The notes under the pieces were generated by a model that made no database searches, was not told the origin of the DNA, and saw only the letters and a program-made list of their open reading frames with translations. A stretch of DNA of 64,000 nucleotides from Chitinophagales bacterium (lineage in GTDB: Bacteria > Bacteroidota > Bacteroidia > Chitinophagales > JADIYW01): the NCBI GenBank assembly GCA_019694955.1, contig JAIBAX010000014.1:1-64000 (forward strand). The letters run 5' to 3'. Both the position numbers and the translations under genes were made by a program. Within the stretch, counting starts at the first letter, position 1, and every line of letters begins with the position of its first letter. Below are positions 51,991 through 61,337 of this stretch, piece by piece.

Positions 51991-53271
51991 TTAATGAATA
52001 TACTCAAATCCCGTATACGGTTTTAATGCATCTGGAATTCTGATGCCATTCTCCGTTTGGTTGTTCTCTAATAAGCAGGCTACAATTCTCGCTAATGCCA
52101 AAGCACTACCATTCAAGGTGTGCGCAAGGACGTTCTTGCCATTGGCATCTTTATATCGAAGTTTTAGGCGGTTTGACTGGAAGCTTTCGAAATTAGAAAC
52201 AGAACTCACTTCTAACCAACGCTTTTGTGCGGCACTATAGCATTCAAAATCATAGGTTAATGCGCTACCAAAGCTCATGTCGCCACCACATAAGCGCAAA
52301 ATCCGATACGGTAATTCCAATTTTTTCAACAACCCTTCCACATGAGCCACCATATTATCTAATGTTTCATAAGACTTATCCGGATGTTGTATCTGAACGA
52401 TTTCTACCTTGTCAAATTGATGTAAGCGATTCAATCCGCGAACGTCAGCACCATAAGAACCGGCTTCTCTACGGAAACAAGGCGTATATCCCACCATCTT
52501 AACCGGAAACTGACTCTCTTTTAATATAATATCTCTATAAATATTAGTAATAGGCACCTCTGCCGTCGGTATCATATAAAACTCATCCTCAGTAATATGA
52601 TACATCTGACCTTCTTTGTCAGGCAATTGACCGGTACCAAATGCAGAGTCTTTGTTCACCATCAAAGGTGGAATTACTTCTACATATCCTGCTGCAATGG
52701 CTTCGTCTAAAAAGAAAGAAATGAGTGCCCTTTGAAGCTTTGCGCCTTGTTTTTTATAAACCGGAAATCCTGCTCCGGTCAGCTTAACGCCTAATTCAAA
52801 ATCGATAATATCATACTTCGCAGCCAACTCCCAATGTGGCAAAGCCGTTTCTGGTAAATTAGGAATCTCTTCTACACAAAACACACAGAGATTGTCCTCA
52901 GCAAATCTGCCTTCAGGAACAATATCAGCAGGTAAATTGGGCAAACTCACCAAATGGTTGAACTGCGCCAACTCAATAATTTCCAAATCCTTCTCTAAGA
53001 CTGCAATTTTATCTTTAATAGCTGCAATTTCATTCTTTAACTGTTCTGCTTTTGCAATATCTTCCGGCAGTTTTGTTTTTAATAGATTGCCTATTTCTTT
53101 AGAAATATTATTCCTTTGTGATAATAAATCATCAACATCACTCTTAACGAGTTTTCTTTTCTGATCCAACGAAATAATCTCATCCACCACTTCCGTATTG
53201 GTAAAGTGTTTTTTTGCCAATTTTGCCTTTACTACGGCCGGTTCTCTTCTGATAAGGTCGATTTGCAACAT
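51991..53271 (-). CDS. serS: Seryl-tRNA synthetase
   Basis: 426 residues from the ATG at 53271 (MLQIDLIRREPAVVKAKLAK); an upstream start would add seven residues. The N-terminal antiparallel coiled coil (about 30-105) recognises the long variable arm of tRNA-Ser. The class II core has motif 2 in GYTPCFRREAGSYG and RGLNRLHQFDKVE, and motif 3 in NGSALALARIVACLLENNQ. This is a typical single-gene unit. TATCTTTG on the minus strand at 53290-53297 is a likely promoter. Confidence 0.97.
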   Translation of the reverse strand: MLQIDLIRREPAVVKAKLAKKHFTNTEVVDEIISLDQKRKLVKSDVDDLLSQRNNISKEIGNLLKTKLPEDIAKAEQLKNEIAAIKDKIAVLEKDLEIIELAQFNHLVSLPNLPADIVPEGRFAEDNLCVFCVEEIPNLPETALPHWELAAKYDIIDFELGVKLTGAGFPVYKKQGAKLQRALISFFLDEAIAAGYVEVIPPLMVNKDSAFGTGQLPDKEGQMYHITEDEFYMIPTAEVPITNIYRDIILKESQFPVKMVGYTPCFRREAGSYGADVRGLNRLHQFDKVEIVQIQHPDKSYETLDNMVAHVEGLLKKLELPYRILRLCGGDMSFGSALTYDFECYSAAQKRWLEVSSVSNFESFQSNRLKLRYKDANGKNVLAHTLNGSALALARIVACLLENNQTENGIRIPDALKPYTGFEYIH

Positions 53272-53289
53272 ATTTCTTACAATTTGTTG

Positions 53290-53297
53290 CAAAGATA
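53290..53297 (-). promoter_or_regulatory. Bacteroidota -7 promoter element for serS
   Basis: The minus strand reads TATCTTTG, matching TAnnTTTG, 19 bases before the start codon. Confidence 0.45.
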
Positions 53298-53478
53298 GCT
53301 ATTCCTTTATCTTGTATAAGGTGAAAGCCAAGGGTTTTGTAAAAAAGACGTTATTTTTTTTTATTTATGAGAAAAAAGCATTTACTTTGCAAAGTCAACT
53401 GATAGTTATAATTCATAACTATTTCATTCCACAGAGAATTTTTATTAAAAATTTGAATAGCCATACAAATACTTATTT

Positions 53479-55233
53479 ATGATTGAAGTAAATCAACTTC
53501 CGGATATGTTATTGCCAGATTTAAAAGAATTAGGCGAACGTTTAAACATACCCAAAGCAAGGTATCTAAAAAAAGGAGAACTCATTGAGTCTATTACCAA
53601 AGCGATTGAAGAGCAAAAACAACTTGCTAAGGCAAAAGAAACTATAGAAGAAAAACCTGAACCAGAACCTGTTCAAACAGAAACACCCTCCAACTCAGGA
53701 AAACTATTTACCATACAGGATTCTAAAAACAGGGTGCTGCGAAAAAGAAAGAAGACTGGCACAGAGGAAACACCTAAAACATCATCGTCTGAGATCATTT
53801 TCGTTGACGAAGAACCTCAAATGGAAGAAGAAAAGGTAGTAGTCAGTGAGCAAATGATTGAACCAATTGTAAAAGAAGAACCAAAAGAAGCACCTAAGCA
53901 GGAGCCACAGCAGCCGAAAAAAGACTTCAAAAGGTATAAACAAGAAAAGCAAGAGAAAAAGGAAGTAGCTGAAAAAACTTCGAATGCCGAGGTGGTAGAA
54001 AGTACACCAATAGATGTGGACGATAAAAAGGAATCAGAAGATAAAAAGAAAGAAGAGCGTTCAAATGGTCACGACAGAAATTCTTCCAGAAGATATTCGT
54101 CAGAATTTAATGTTGAATTGGATGGTGCCATCGCCGGAGAAGGTGTACTGGAAATCATTCCAGAAGGCTACGGTTTTCTCAGATCTTCAGATTATAACTA
54201 CCTGTCAAGTCCTGATGATGTATATGTTTCTCCTTCGCAAATAAAATTATTCGGGTTAAAATCAGGTGACACAGTAAAAGGTACAGTGCGCCCACCAAAA
54301 GAAGGAGAAAAATATTTCGCCCTTCTAAAGCTAGAGACCATTAACGGAAAAACACCCCAAGAAATCAGGGATAGAATTCCTTTCGACTACCTCACACCGC
54401 TGTTTCCTGATGAAAAACTCAACCTGTTTGAGTCTGCAACAAACTATTCTACAAGAATGGTAGATTTATTTGCTCCCATTGGCAAAGGACAACGCGGTAT
54501 GATTGTAGCACAGCCGAAAACAGGAAAAACCATGCTCCTAAAGAGCATTGCAAATGCCATCGCTAAAAACCATCCGGAAGTATATCTCATAGTACTCCTA
54601 ATTGATGAACGACCTGAAGAGGTCACAGACATGGCTAGAAGCGTAAACGCAGAGGTAGTGGCATCTACCTTCGACGAGCCCGCCGATAGACACGTAAAAG
54701 TGTCTAATATCGTTTTACAGAAAGCAAAAAGACTCGTTGAATGTGGACATGATGTAGTGATACTGTTGGATTCTATTACACGTCTTGCTAGAGCACATAA
54801 TACCTGTGCACCCTCATCAGGGAAGGTATTGTCTGGTGGTGTGGAGGCAAATGCATTACATAAGCCAAAGCAATTCTTTGGCGCAGCCAGAAATATTGAA
54901 AATGGAGGCTCGCTAACCATTGTAGCTACTGCTCTTATTGATACAGGGTCAAAAATGGATGAGGTTATCTTCGAAGAATTCAAAGGAACCGGAAACATGG
55001 AACTGCAACTAGACAGAAAACTTTCGAATAAACGCATCTTCCCTGCAATTGATGTAGTGGCTTCCAGCACACGTAGAGATGATTTATTGCACGATAAAGA
55101 AGCTCTATCGAAGATGTGGATTTTACGCAATCACTTAGCCGACATGAATTCAGAAGAGTCTATGACGATGTTGTTGCGCAACATGAAAGGCACCCGAAAT
55201 AACGAAGAATTTTTGGTATCCATGAATGGGTAA
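53479..55233 (+). CDS. rho: Transcription termination factor Rho
   Basis: 584 residues, longer than the usual 420 because a charged Lys/Glu/Pro-rich linker (about 50-200) follows the N-terminal Rho_N domain ([20 protein letters not shown]). The RNA-binding cold-shock-like domain starts near 212 ([20 protein letters not shown]). The ATPase core has the P-loop [18 protein letters not shown] and [16 protein letters not shown], and the R-loop/Q-loop region [20 protein letters not shown]. Such linker insertions are known in Bacteroidota Rho and may promote phase separation or RNA contacts. It is monocistronic; rpmH follows with its own promoter. Confidence 0.97.
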   Translation: MIEVNQLPDMLLPDLKELGERLNIPKARYLKKGELIESITKAIEEQKQLAKAKETIEEKPEPEPVQTETPSNSGKLFTIQDSKNRVLRKRKKTGTEETPKTSSSEIIFVDEEPQMEEEKVVVSEQMIEPIVKEEPKEAPKQEPQQPKKDFKRYKQEKQEKKEVAEKTSNAEVVESTPIDVDDKKESEDKKKEERSNGHDRNSSRRYSSEFNVELDGAIAGEGVLEIIPEGYGFLRSSDYNYLSSPDDVYVSPSQIKLFGLKSGDTVKGTVRPPKEGEKYFALLKLETINGKTPQEIRDRIPFDYLTPLFPDEKLNLFESATNYSTRMVDLFAPIGKGQRGMIVAQPKTGKTMLLKSIANAIAKNHPEVYLIVLLIDERPEEVTDMARSVNAEVVASTFDEPADRHVKVSNIVLQKAKRLVECGHDVVILLDSITRLARAHNTCAPSSGKVLSGGVEANALHKPKQFFGAARNIENGGSLTIVATALIDTGSKMDEVIFEEFKGTGNMELQLDRKLSNKRIFPAIDVVASSTRRDDLLHDKEALSKMWILRNHLADMNSEESMTMLLRNMKGTRNNEEFLVSMNG

Positions 55234-55289
55234 ATGCCATTTCGGAAGATTAATTTTTCGTAAACGATAAAAAATAACAAGATAAAGCA

Positions 55290-55297
55290 TATCTTTG
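55290..55297 (+). promoter_or_regulatory. Bacteroidota -7 promoter element for rpmH-rnpA-yidD
   Basis: TATCTTTG matches TAnnTTTG, 22 bases before the rpmH ATG. Confidence 0.5.
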
Positions 55298-55318
55298 CAA
55301 TCCTAAAATTTTTGAGCA

Positions 55319-55474
55319 ATGAAAAGGACATTCCAACCATCGGTAAGGAAGCGTAAGAATAAGCACGGTTTCAGAGAAAGAATGAGAACCAAAGGCGGAC
55401 AAGCAGTATTGAAAGCGCGTAGAGCAAAAGGAAGAAAACGCCTATCTGTTTCTGACGAACGTAAACTTAAATAA
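55319..55474 (+). CDS. rpmH: Ribosomal protein L34
   Basis: 51 residues, starting [20 protein letters not shown] and ending in [11 protein letters not shown]: the conserved small basic L34 of the large ribosomal subunit. It is slightly longer than the common 44-46 residues, as is usual in this phylum. It is followed directly by rnpA and yidD, the classical gene order, although dnaA is not here. Confidence 0.97.
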   Translation: MKRTFQPSVRKRKNKHGFRERMRTKGGQAVLKARRAKGRKRLSVSDERKLK

Positions 55475-55494
55475 GTAATACTACGGCGGAATCT

Positions 55495-55890
55495 ATTAAA
55501 TATTGCGCCCAGTCTTTAAATAAAAACGAACGCCTGAAAAGTCGAAAGGTCATTCAATCACTTTTCAGGCGTAAGTCTTTTATATATACACCCAATCTTA
55601 AAATCTACTTTGTAGAACATCCCCTAGAAACTAAATATCCCATTCAGGTATGCTTTAGCGTGCCAAAAAGAAGTTTCCCCAAGGCAACAGATAGAAACAA
55701 AATTAAACGAAGGCTGAAAGAGCAATATCGCAAGAAAAAGCTTCCATTATACAATTTGCTTGCAGAAAAATCCAAACAACTCGCCATCCTCATTGTATAT
55801 CAATCCAAAGAAATGATGGATTATTCCTCTATGGAAAAAGAAATTGAGCAGTTTCTCCATACATTTGTACAGAAATATGAGGTGGATTAA
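55495..55890 (+). CDS. rnpA: Ribonuclease P protein component, with a non-canonical start
   Basis: The reading frame is open from 55471 and encodes [17 protein letters not shown], then the conserved core [20 protein letters not shown] and RLKEQYRK, which is the RNR motif of RnpA. RnpA binds the RNase P RNA and helps mature tRNA 5' ends. No ATG, GTG or TTG occurs in frame before GTG 55660, which lies inside the core motif. The best initiation site is therefore ATT at 55495, three bases after GGCGGA, giving 131 residues that start [16 protein letters not shown] 55483 or CTG 55534 are alternatives, as is a sequencing error. It overlaps yidD by 14 bases. Confidence 0.88.
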   Translation: MKYCAQSLNKNERLKSRKVIQSLFRRKSFIYTPNLKIYFVEHPLETKYPIQVCFSVPKRSFPKATDRNKIKRRLKEQYRKKKLPLYNLLAEKSKQLAILIVYQSKEMMDYSSMEKEIEQFLHTFVQKYEVD

Positions 55891-56107
55891 AAAAATATTG
55901 ACTTTCTTTCTACTGCTACTGATACGCATGTATAAATTAATTATCAGCCCTTGGTTAGGTCCGGCATGTAGATACACACCTACTTGCAGTGTATATGCCA
56001 AAGATGCCATTATCAAATATGGGCCATTTAAAGGAGGATGGATGGCCTTGCGACGCATTCTTTCTTGCCACCCTTGGGGAGGAAGTGGCTACGATCCCGT
56101 GAAGTAA
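55877..56107 (+). CDS. yidD: Membrane protein insertion efficiency factor YidD
   Basis: 76 residues from the ATG at 55877, inside the end of rnpA. A hydrophobic or amphipathic N-terminus ([20 protein letters not shown]) is followed by the signature [34 protein letters not shown] and GGSGYDPV with its conserved cysteines. It assists YidC-dependent membrane insertion. The position after rpmH-rnpA is standard; yidC itself is not adjacent here. Confidence 0.95.
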   Translation: MRWIKKILTFFLLLLIRMYKLIISPWLGPACRYTPTCSVYAKDAIIKYGPFKGGWMALRRILSCHPWGGSGYDPVK

Positions 56108-56203
56108 TCCATTTTCTACTAATTATTGTTAAAAATCAGTATTTTGCACAAGCAATATGATTTTTTGGAATATTTTTAAGACGTTAAAAGATAAAATATA
56201 CAT

Positions 56204-57874
56204 ATGAATTTTAAACATATCCTTGCGAAAACAAAAAGAAAGTATATCCTAGCCCCCTTGTTGGGCGTTGGCTTTTTAGTATTAACTGCCGCAGGAGACC
56301 GCTATTTTGAAATTTCTAAAAACATTGAAATATTTACTACACTCTTTAAAGAATTGAATACTTATTATGTAGATGAGGTAGATCCGAATAAATTGATGGA
56401 AACAGGCATAGAGTCCATGTTGGCATCTCTAGATCCTTTTACAAACTATATCACTGGTGCAGATATTGACGAGTATCAACTTCAGACTACGGGAAGATAT
56501 GATGGGATAGGTGCCAGAATCATGAAAATGGGAGATTATGTCGTCATCTCAGAACCGTATGAAGGATATCCCGCACAAAAGGCAGGGTTGGAAGCAGGAG
56601 ATATTATCCTCGAAATCGATGGCAAATCCGCACAAGGTTATAACACCGATCAGGTTAGCGAACTCCTAAAAGGTCAACCCAGCACAGAACTACGCCTTAA
56701 AATCAAGAAATTCGACTCAGATAAAATTGAAGATATTACCATCCAACGTACAGAAATAAAAATTTATAATGTACCCTATTTTGGCATGCTAAACGAGGAG
56801 ATAGGATATATAAAATTAGATAATTTTGCTGAAAAAGCAGGTCAGGAGGTAGCAGACGCCTTGAAATCGCTCAAAACAGACCATCCCGGCATGAAAGGTC
56901 TCGTATTCGATTTGCGTGGAAACGGAGGTGGTTTATTAAATGAAGCCATTAATGTAGCCAATGTATTTATCGACAAAGGACAAAAAATTGTCTATACCAA
57001 GGGAAAAACTTCCGATGCAAACAACGAATATACAACCATGAATAAAGCCGTGGATACGCAAATACCCTTGGTCGTTTTAATTGATGGCGGTACCGCTTCC
57101 GCATCAGAAATCGTGAGTGGTTCCATTCAGGATTTAGATAGAGGCATCGTGATTGGGCAAAATTCCTATGGGAAAGGGTTGGTACAAATTACCAGACCAA
57201 TAGCCTATAAAGCCAGGCTAAAAGTAACCACTTCCAAATACTATATTCCCAGTGGAAGATGTATACAAAGAATTGACTATTCGCATAGAAATGATGAAGG
57301 CAAAGCCTTGGCAGTAGCCGACTCTTTAAGAAAATCCTTTAAAACTAAGGGCGGAAGAACAGTGAAAGACGGAGCAGGAATTGAACCGGATGTAACCACA
57401 GAAGAGCAAATACTTTCTGACGTAACGTATAGCCTTTTTGAAAATAACCACATCTTTAATTACGCCAGTTCATATAAGAAAAGCCACCCAACATTAGAAG
57501 GTGGCGAGAAGTTTAAAATGTCAGATGCCGATTTTGAAGCATTCTTATCTTATATGAAAGACAAAGAATACAAGTATAATACAGAAACAGAAGCGCAAGT
57601 AAAAAAATTGAAAGAGATCGCAGAAAAGGAAAAATATTTGGCCGCAATACAACCTGTAATCACAGACTTAGAGTCTAAGATTTCTTTAGATAAAGAAAAA
57701 GATTTAGTAAAGCATAAAGACGAAGTAAAAAGAATGCTCGAAATGGAAATCGTTAGTAGATATAAATATGAGAAAGGAAGGATTGCAGCATCTCTAAAAG
57801 ACGATCAGGATATCCTTAAATCTTTCGAGTACTTCTCCGATTTAACCAAATACAATAAGCTACTAGGCAAATAA
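56204..57874 (+). CDS. C-terminal processing protease, S41 family
   Basis: 556 residues. An N-terminal membrane anchor or signal (YILAPLLGVGFLVLTAAG) is followed by a helical region. A PDZ domain spans about 90-180 (GIGARIMKMGDYVVISEP, AQKAGLEAGDIILEIDG). The S41 catalytic core has the Ser in GGTASASEIVSG and the Lys in NSYGKGLVQ, with FDLRGNGGG before it. A charged C-terminal tail of about 130 residues is predicted helical. CtpA-type proteases trim or degrade periplasmic proteins. It starts 97 bases after yidD; the next gene follows within 6 bases. Confidence 0.94.
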   Translation: MNFKHILAKTKRKYILAPLLGVGFLVLTAAGDRYFEISKNIEIFTTLFKELNTYYVDEVDPNKLMETGIESMLASLDPFTNYITGADIDEYQLQTTGRYDGIGARIMKMGDYVVISEPYEGYPAQKAGLEAGDIILEIDGKSAQGYNTDQVSELLKGQPSTELRLKIKKFDSDKIEDITIQRTEIKIYNVPYFGMLNEEIGYIKLDNFAEKAGQEVADALKSLKTDHPGMKGLVFDLRGNGGGLLNEAINVANVFIDKGQKIVYTKGKTSDANNEYTTMNKAVDTQIPLVVLIDGGTASASEIVSGSIQDLDRGIVIGQNSYGKGLVQITRPIAYKARLKVTTSKYYIPSGRCIQRIDYSHRNDEGKALAVADSLRKSFKTKGGRTVKDGAGIEPDVTTEEQILSDVTYSLFENNHIFNYASSYKKSHPTLEGGEKFKMSDADFEAFLSYMKDKEYKYNTETEAQVKKLKEIAEKEKYLAAIQPVITDLESKISLDKEKDLVKHKDEVKRMLEMEIVSRYKYEKGRIAASLKDDQDILKSFEYFSDLTKYNKLLGK

Positions 57875-57880
57875 TTTGCG

Positions 57881-58690
57881 ATGGAGTCTCTTATTCTCTT
57901 GTTGACAGGATGTATAGGAGGATTGCTATCCGGTCTTTTTGGAATTGGTGGAGGCGTTATCTATGTGATAGTCTTTCAAGCGTATTTCCAGAGAAACTTC
58001 CCACAGTACAATGGACATACATTAGTCGAACAAGTAATCGCTAACAGCATTTTAGCGGTATGCTTTGGTTCCTTTTCAGGCGTTATCAGGCAAATTAAGC
58101 TTAAAAATTTTTACCCTAAAGAAGTATTGCTAACGGGGATGGGCGCTTTGCTAACAGGGATTACGGCAACGTGGTGGATACATAGATGGGAATCCTTTGA
58201 TAAGTCTATATTTTTTATCCTGTTTACTGTGTTTTTACTTCCAATACTTATAAAAGTACTTCCTTCAAAAGCAAAAACGCAGGAAAATCTAGTAGTGAGT
58301 AATGTATTCTTTTTTATCACAGGGCTGATAACCGGCATATGTACCGCTTTTACCGGATTGGGAGGAGGCGTTGTAGTAAATCCAATGTTGCATGGCATAA
58401 AGAACTACCCAATAAAACGCTCTTTCTCCATCGCCCAAGGCGTCATGATGATGACAACCCTTGTCATCACACTTTACAATTATTGGAATGCTACCATACA
58501 TCAACAAAGCATCTTTCATTTAAGCATGCTGATTCCTGTAGTAGTGGGTGTAGTCTTTATGGCGCCCATAGGGGTTTCATTGGCACAAAAAATAAGTGCA
58601 ATGGTTTTACAGAAGTTGTTTGTTATCTTTGCCATTCTAATCATTGGGTATAACCTTATCCAAATATATCAATCATGGCACTCATCTTAA
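57881..58690 (+). CDS. TauE/SafE (TSUP) family permease
   Basis: 269 residues with about eight transmembrane helices. Two homologous glycine-rich motifs mark the halves: GLLSGLFGIGGGVIYVIVF near the N-terminus and GICTAFTGLGGGVVVNPML near the middle. TSUP members export organic or inorganic sulfur anions such as sulfite. The substrate cannot be told. It is 6 bases after the protease gene and overlaps tsaB by 16 bases, so the three genes are a transcription unit by spacing rather than function. Confidence 0.9.
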   Translation: MESLILLLTGCIGGLLSGLFGIGGGVIYVIVFQAYFQRNFPQYNGHTLVEQVIANSILAVCFGSFSGVIRQIKLKNFYPKEVLLTGMGALLTGITATWWIHRWESFDKSIFFILFTVFLLPILIKVLPSKAKTQENLVVSNVFFFITGLITGICTAFTGLGGGVVVNPMLHGIKNYPIKRSFSIAQGVMMMTTLVITLYNYWNATIHQQSIFHLSMLIPVVVGVVFMAPIGVSLAQKISAMVLQKLFVIFAILIIGYNLIQIYQSWHSS

Positions 58691-59346
58691 ATATCGAAAC
58701 ATCTATGCAAGTGTGTTCTATCGCGCTGGCTCAAGATGGGTGTGTTATTGCAGAACGTACAAACACGGAAGCAAATCGCTCCATGGAATTAATCAACCCA
58801 TTCATTGAAGAAATATTTCAATCATCCGGGAAGTCATTCAAAGAATTGGATGCAGTAGCCATTAGCGGTGGTCCCGGGTCGTATACGGGACTTAGAGTGG
58901 GTGCTTCTTGTGCTAAAGGATTATGTTATGCCTTAGAAATTCCACTCATTCATGTTTCTGGATTGGACGGCATGATACAGGGCATCCGTCAGCGGTATGC
59001 AAAAACAGCAAAGTGCATCGTCCCACTAATAGATGCGAGGAGAGAAGAAGTGTTCGCAAAAGCAGTTTCCATGCAAGACACCATATTGGAGGCAGCGCAT
59101 TACACTGTAAATGAGGAGTTTGTAAGGAAATTTGTCGCCTTAGATGATGTGCTGTTCTTTGGTACTGGTAGTGCCAAGACCTTGCTACTAGAGAAATTCC
59201 CCAACCAGATATTTGCAGACTTTATTCCCAACGCTTCAGACATTGCGATACTTAGTGAACAAAAATTTGGTGAACAACAATACGAAGATCTTGCGTATTA
59301 TGAACCCCAATACCTTAAAGAGGTGTATTTCACCAAAAACAATTAG
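58675..59346 (+). CDS. tsaB: tRNA N6-adenosine threonylcarbamoyltransferase complex subunit TsaB
   Basis: 223 residues, ASKHA fold. LILNIETSMQVCSIAL forms the N-terminal phosphate-like motif. AISGGPGSYTGLRVG and AKGLCYALEIPLI are the TsaB signatures. VPLIDARREEVFAKA also fits. It lacks the metal-binding histidines of TsaD, as expected. It acts with TsaD and TsaE to make t6A37 in ANN-decoding tRNAs. It overlaps the permease gene by 16 bases. Confidence 0.94.
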   Translation: MALILNIETSMQVCSIALAQDGCVIAERTNTEANRSMELINPFIEEIFQSSGKSFKELDAVAISGGPGSYTGLRVGASCAKGLCYALEIPLIHVSGLDGMIQGIRQRYAKTAKCIVPLIDARREEVFAKAVSMQDTILEAAHYTVNEEFVRKFVALDDVLFFGTGSAKTLLLEKFPNQIFADFIPNASDIAILSEQKFGEQQYEDLAYYEPQYLKEVYFTKNN

Positions 59347-59436
59347 CTATTTTTTTCATCATATTTCATTTTTTTTCTATTTGTTAGTGCTTTGGTATGG
59401 TTTTTGTATCAATAATACTACGAAAAATGGAAAAAG

Positions 59437-59790
59437 ATGGAAGCAATAGCATCAAAAGAAGTCCTACTGTTTAAGGGTAAGCAGGAAGACGCAGATCCAA
59501 TTAAATTGGACTACTCGGTTTTAAGGAAATCTGTATTAATCTTAAGAGCAGTGAATCATAGCCTGCGACAGAAGATGATAAAGATTCTGGAAGAAGAAGG
59601 CAGAATGACAGTGACTGAACTCTATGTGAAAATGCGTTTAGAGCAGTCAGTAGCATCTCAGCATTTGGCATTATTGCGTAGAGCAGGTGTTGTAATTACG
59701 GAGCGCGATGGCAAGTTTATCTATTATTCTTTAGATAAAAATCGTATCTCAGAAATCAGCAACCTTTTGGAAGATCTGGTAAGAAAATAA
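59437..59790 (+). CDS. ArsR-family winged helix-turn-helix regulator
   Basis: 117 residues. The winged HTH covers about 30-105: NHSLRQKMIKILEEEGRMTV, then the recognition helix LEQSVASQHLALLRRAGVV and the wing ERDGKFIYYSL. It has no cysteine pair, so it is not a classical metal sensor. No adjacent target gene is obvious. It has its own strong terminator. By position it could regulate itself or genes elsewhere. Confidence 0.88.
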   Translation: MEAIASKEVLLFKGKQEDADPIKLDYSVLRKSVLILRAVNHSLRQKMIKILEEEGRMTVTELYVKMRLEQSVASQHLALLRRAGVVITERDGKFIYYSLDKNRISEISNLLEDLVRK

Positions 59791-59814
59791 TCTTTCCCAA
59801 AATGATGACAATAC

Positions 59815-59841
59815 TCCCGACTTTCAAGGTCGGGATTTTTT
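59815..59841 (+). terminator. Rho-independent terminator after the ArsR gene
   Basis: TCCCGAC (59815-59821) pairs perfectly with GTCGGGA (59829-59835), followed by six T residues. Confidence 0.9.
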
Positions 59842-59900
59842 GTTTAATAGGTAAAGAGATAATAATCACAAAAGAGCCCCATTAATAGAACCAAATTCTT

Positions 59901-59956
59901 TGTTCTAGTGTCGTCACCTTTGGTTTCTTAGTGCCTTCTTAGAGAAACTTTGTGAT
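59901..59956. repeat. Dispersed intergenic repeat, copy 2
   Basis: Matches 48259-48316 over about 55 bases (GTTCTAGT, CCTTTGG-TTTCTTAGTGCC, CTTCTTAGAGAAAC). GTTTCT and AGAAAC can pair, giving an imperfect hairpin. It lies in the 294-base gap between the ArsR terminator and the DUF4293 gene, which otherwise holds no gene. Confidence 0.6.
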
Positions 59957-59991
59957 ACAATAATATCGATTGAAATTCTCCTCAAGATTTT

Positions 59992-60015
59992 GAGTAGACT
60001 CTTTTATAAATCATT
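59992..60015. repeat. Short dispersed repeat, copy 1
   Basis: A 24-base segment, GAGTAGACTC followed by TTTTATAAATCATT, matches 63734-63757 at 22 positions. The GAGT-GACTC portion is itself palindromic. Confidence 0.6.
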
Positions 60016-60084
60016 ATGCTATAAAATACCGGAAACACTTCCGAAATAGAATTCCTTGTCTTATTTTCGCATACAAATAATATT

Positions 60085-60504
60085 ATGATACAAAGAATTC
60101 AAACCATATACTTCCTTCTTGCAACCATCGCCTCCGCAATTATTTGCTTTGTCCCACTCGGAGCGAGTGTGAATATGGAAACCGGCAACCAAACCAATTT
60201 CTTAGTTTACCACAATTATTTTTTACTAGCGTTAGGCGCAATCCCAGCTTTAATCGCACTAATTAATATCTTCTTATATAAAAACAGACCCTTGCAAATA
60301 AAACTCGGAAGATTAAATTGTGTGTTAATCAGTATCTTGATAGGGTTATTAGTGTTTTACTTAGCCTTCAATGCGACAACAAAGATAAATTTACCAAAAC
60401 CCGGTCTTGTCTTTCCACTCTTTGCCTTAATATTTAATATTTTAGGGTTGCGTGGAGTAGTTGCCGATGAAAAGTTAATCGAATCTATGGATCGCTTGCG
60501 GTAG
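60085..60504 (+). CDS. DUF4293-family membrane protein
   Basis: 139 residues with four predicted transmembrane helices (about 7-24, 43-63, 77-97 and 112-124). It opens MIQRIQTIYFLLATIASAII, a strong family pattern, and closes with a polar cytoplasmic tail (ADEKLIESMDRLR). The function is unknown. In many Bacteroidota the gene lies near rho, as it does here at some distance. It is convergent with the hypothetical protein gene; the gap is 5 bases. Confidence 0.85.
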   Translation: MIQRIQTIYFLLATIASAIICFVPLGASVNMETGNQTNFLVYHNYFLLALGAIPALIALINIFLYKNRPLQIKLGRLNCVLISILIGLLVFYLAFNATTKINLPKPGLVFPLFALIFNILGLRGVVADEKLIESMDRLR

Positions 60505-60509
60505 ATTCC

Positions 60510-61337
60510 CTAAAACTTATAAATATTCCAACCTGTAGCCTGTCTGGCCACGGCAATGCCCTTCCCAACAACGATTTGAGAACTCTCTATCTCAACTGGA
60601 ACAATCGTAGAGTCATAGTTTTTAACGCTAAAAACTACTATATTACTGTGCATTTTATATATTAAGAACTCGTCAGTAGCATTAATTTCTGTAGGTTTAG
60701 CAATAAAATTGAATTTCCTGTTGAAGTTGCCAAAATTGTCAAAAATATATACGGCAGCTTTTTCATTGATCATAAATAACTTGCTATTCGTTTCAATCAT
60801 CCGCACAGGCGCACCCTGACTAAAATCATCCTTTCCGGGTAAGTCCCGCATATCTAAGTCATATATTAACTTACCAGCTTGACTAATCTTATACAACTTC
60901 ATTGTTCCTTCATCAAATACCCAAATATGTTGATTGTCTTTCGTCGGACAAACAGCTGCAACATCCACCAAGCCCAAAGCATAAATATCTATCTCCGCAG
61001 AAACTGAGAGCCTGTTGTCTAAAATCTTGAGCTTACCCTGATCCGGATAATAAAGCACCGTCTTAAAAGGATTTTCGCAAGAGATAATCGTCTCTTCATT
61101 CAGGTACACATCATTATAATCGTTGATTTTCTTCCCTGTAGCGTCATATTTTATCAGGAAATTCTTCTGGTTTAAAACATAAATATTATTCAGCCCGTCG
61201 ATGCTGATGTACTTAACAGAATCTGATAGCTGTGCCACAAAAGTTAGCTGAGAAGAATCCAATTGCGATGCAGCAATGACCTGCCCATTGAAAAAAAGGC
61301 AACTAACTACCAGTAAAATGCTCCAAATTCGCTTCAT
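60510..61337 (-). CDS. Hypothetical exported beta-propeller-like protein
   Basis: 275 residues from the ATG at 61337 (MKRIWSILLVVSCLFFNGQV, a signal peptide). Repeated strand patterns such as KYISIDGLNNIYVLN, NQHIWVFDEGTMKLYKIS and SKLFMINEKAAVYIFD resemble blades of a six-bladed or NHL-type propeller, but the repeats are degenerate. I do not recognise a named family. It overlaps lpxH by 35 bases, so its translation is coupled to lpxH. No catalytic residues are evident. Confidence 0.7.
   Translation of the reverse strand: MKRIWSILLVVSCLFFNGQVIAASQLDSSQLTFVAQLSDSVKYISIDGLNNIYVLNQKNFLIKYDATGKKINDYNDVYLNEETIISCENPFKTVLYYPDQGKLKILDNRLSVSAEIDIYALGLVDVAAVCPTKDNQHIWVFDEGTMKLYKISQAGKLIYDLDMRDLPGKDDFSQGAPVRMIETNSKLFMINEKAAVYIFDNFGNFNRKFNFIAKPTEINATDEFLIYKMHSNIVVFSVKNYDSTIVPVEIESSQIVVGKGIAVARQATGWNIYKF

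Noticed and set aside
54444-55130. Minus-strand open frame of 228 codons
   Set aside because: It is antisense to the conserved ATPase core of rho, with no recognisable domain or start signal.
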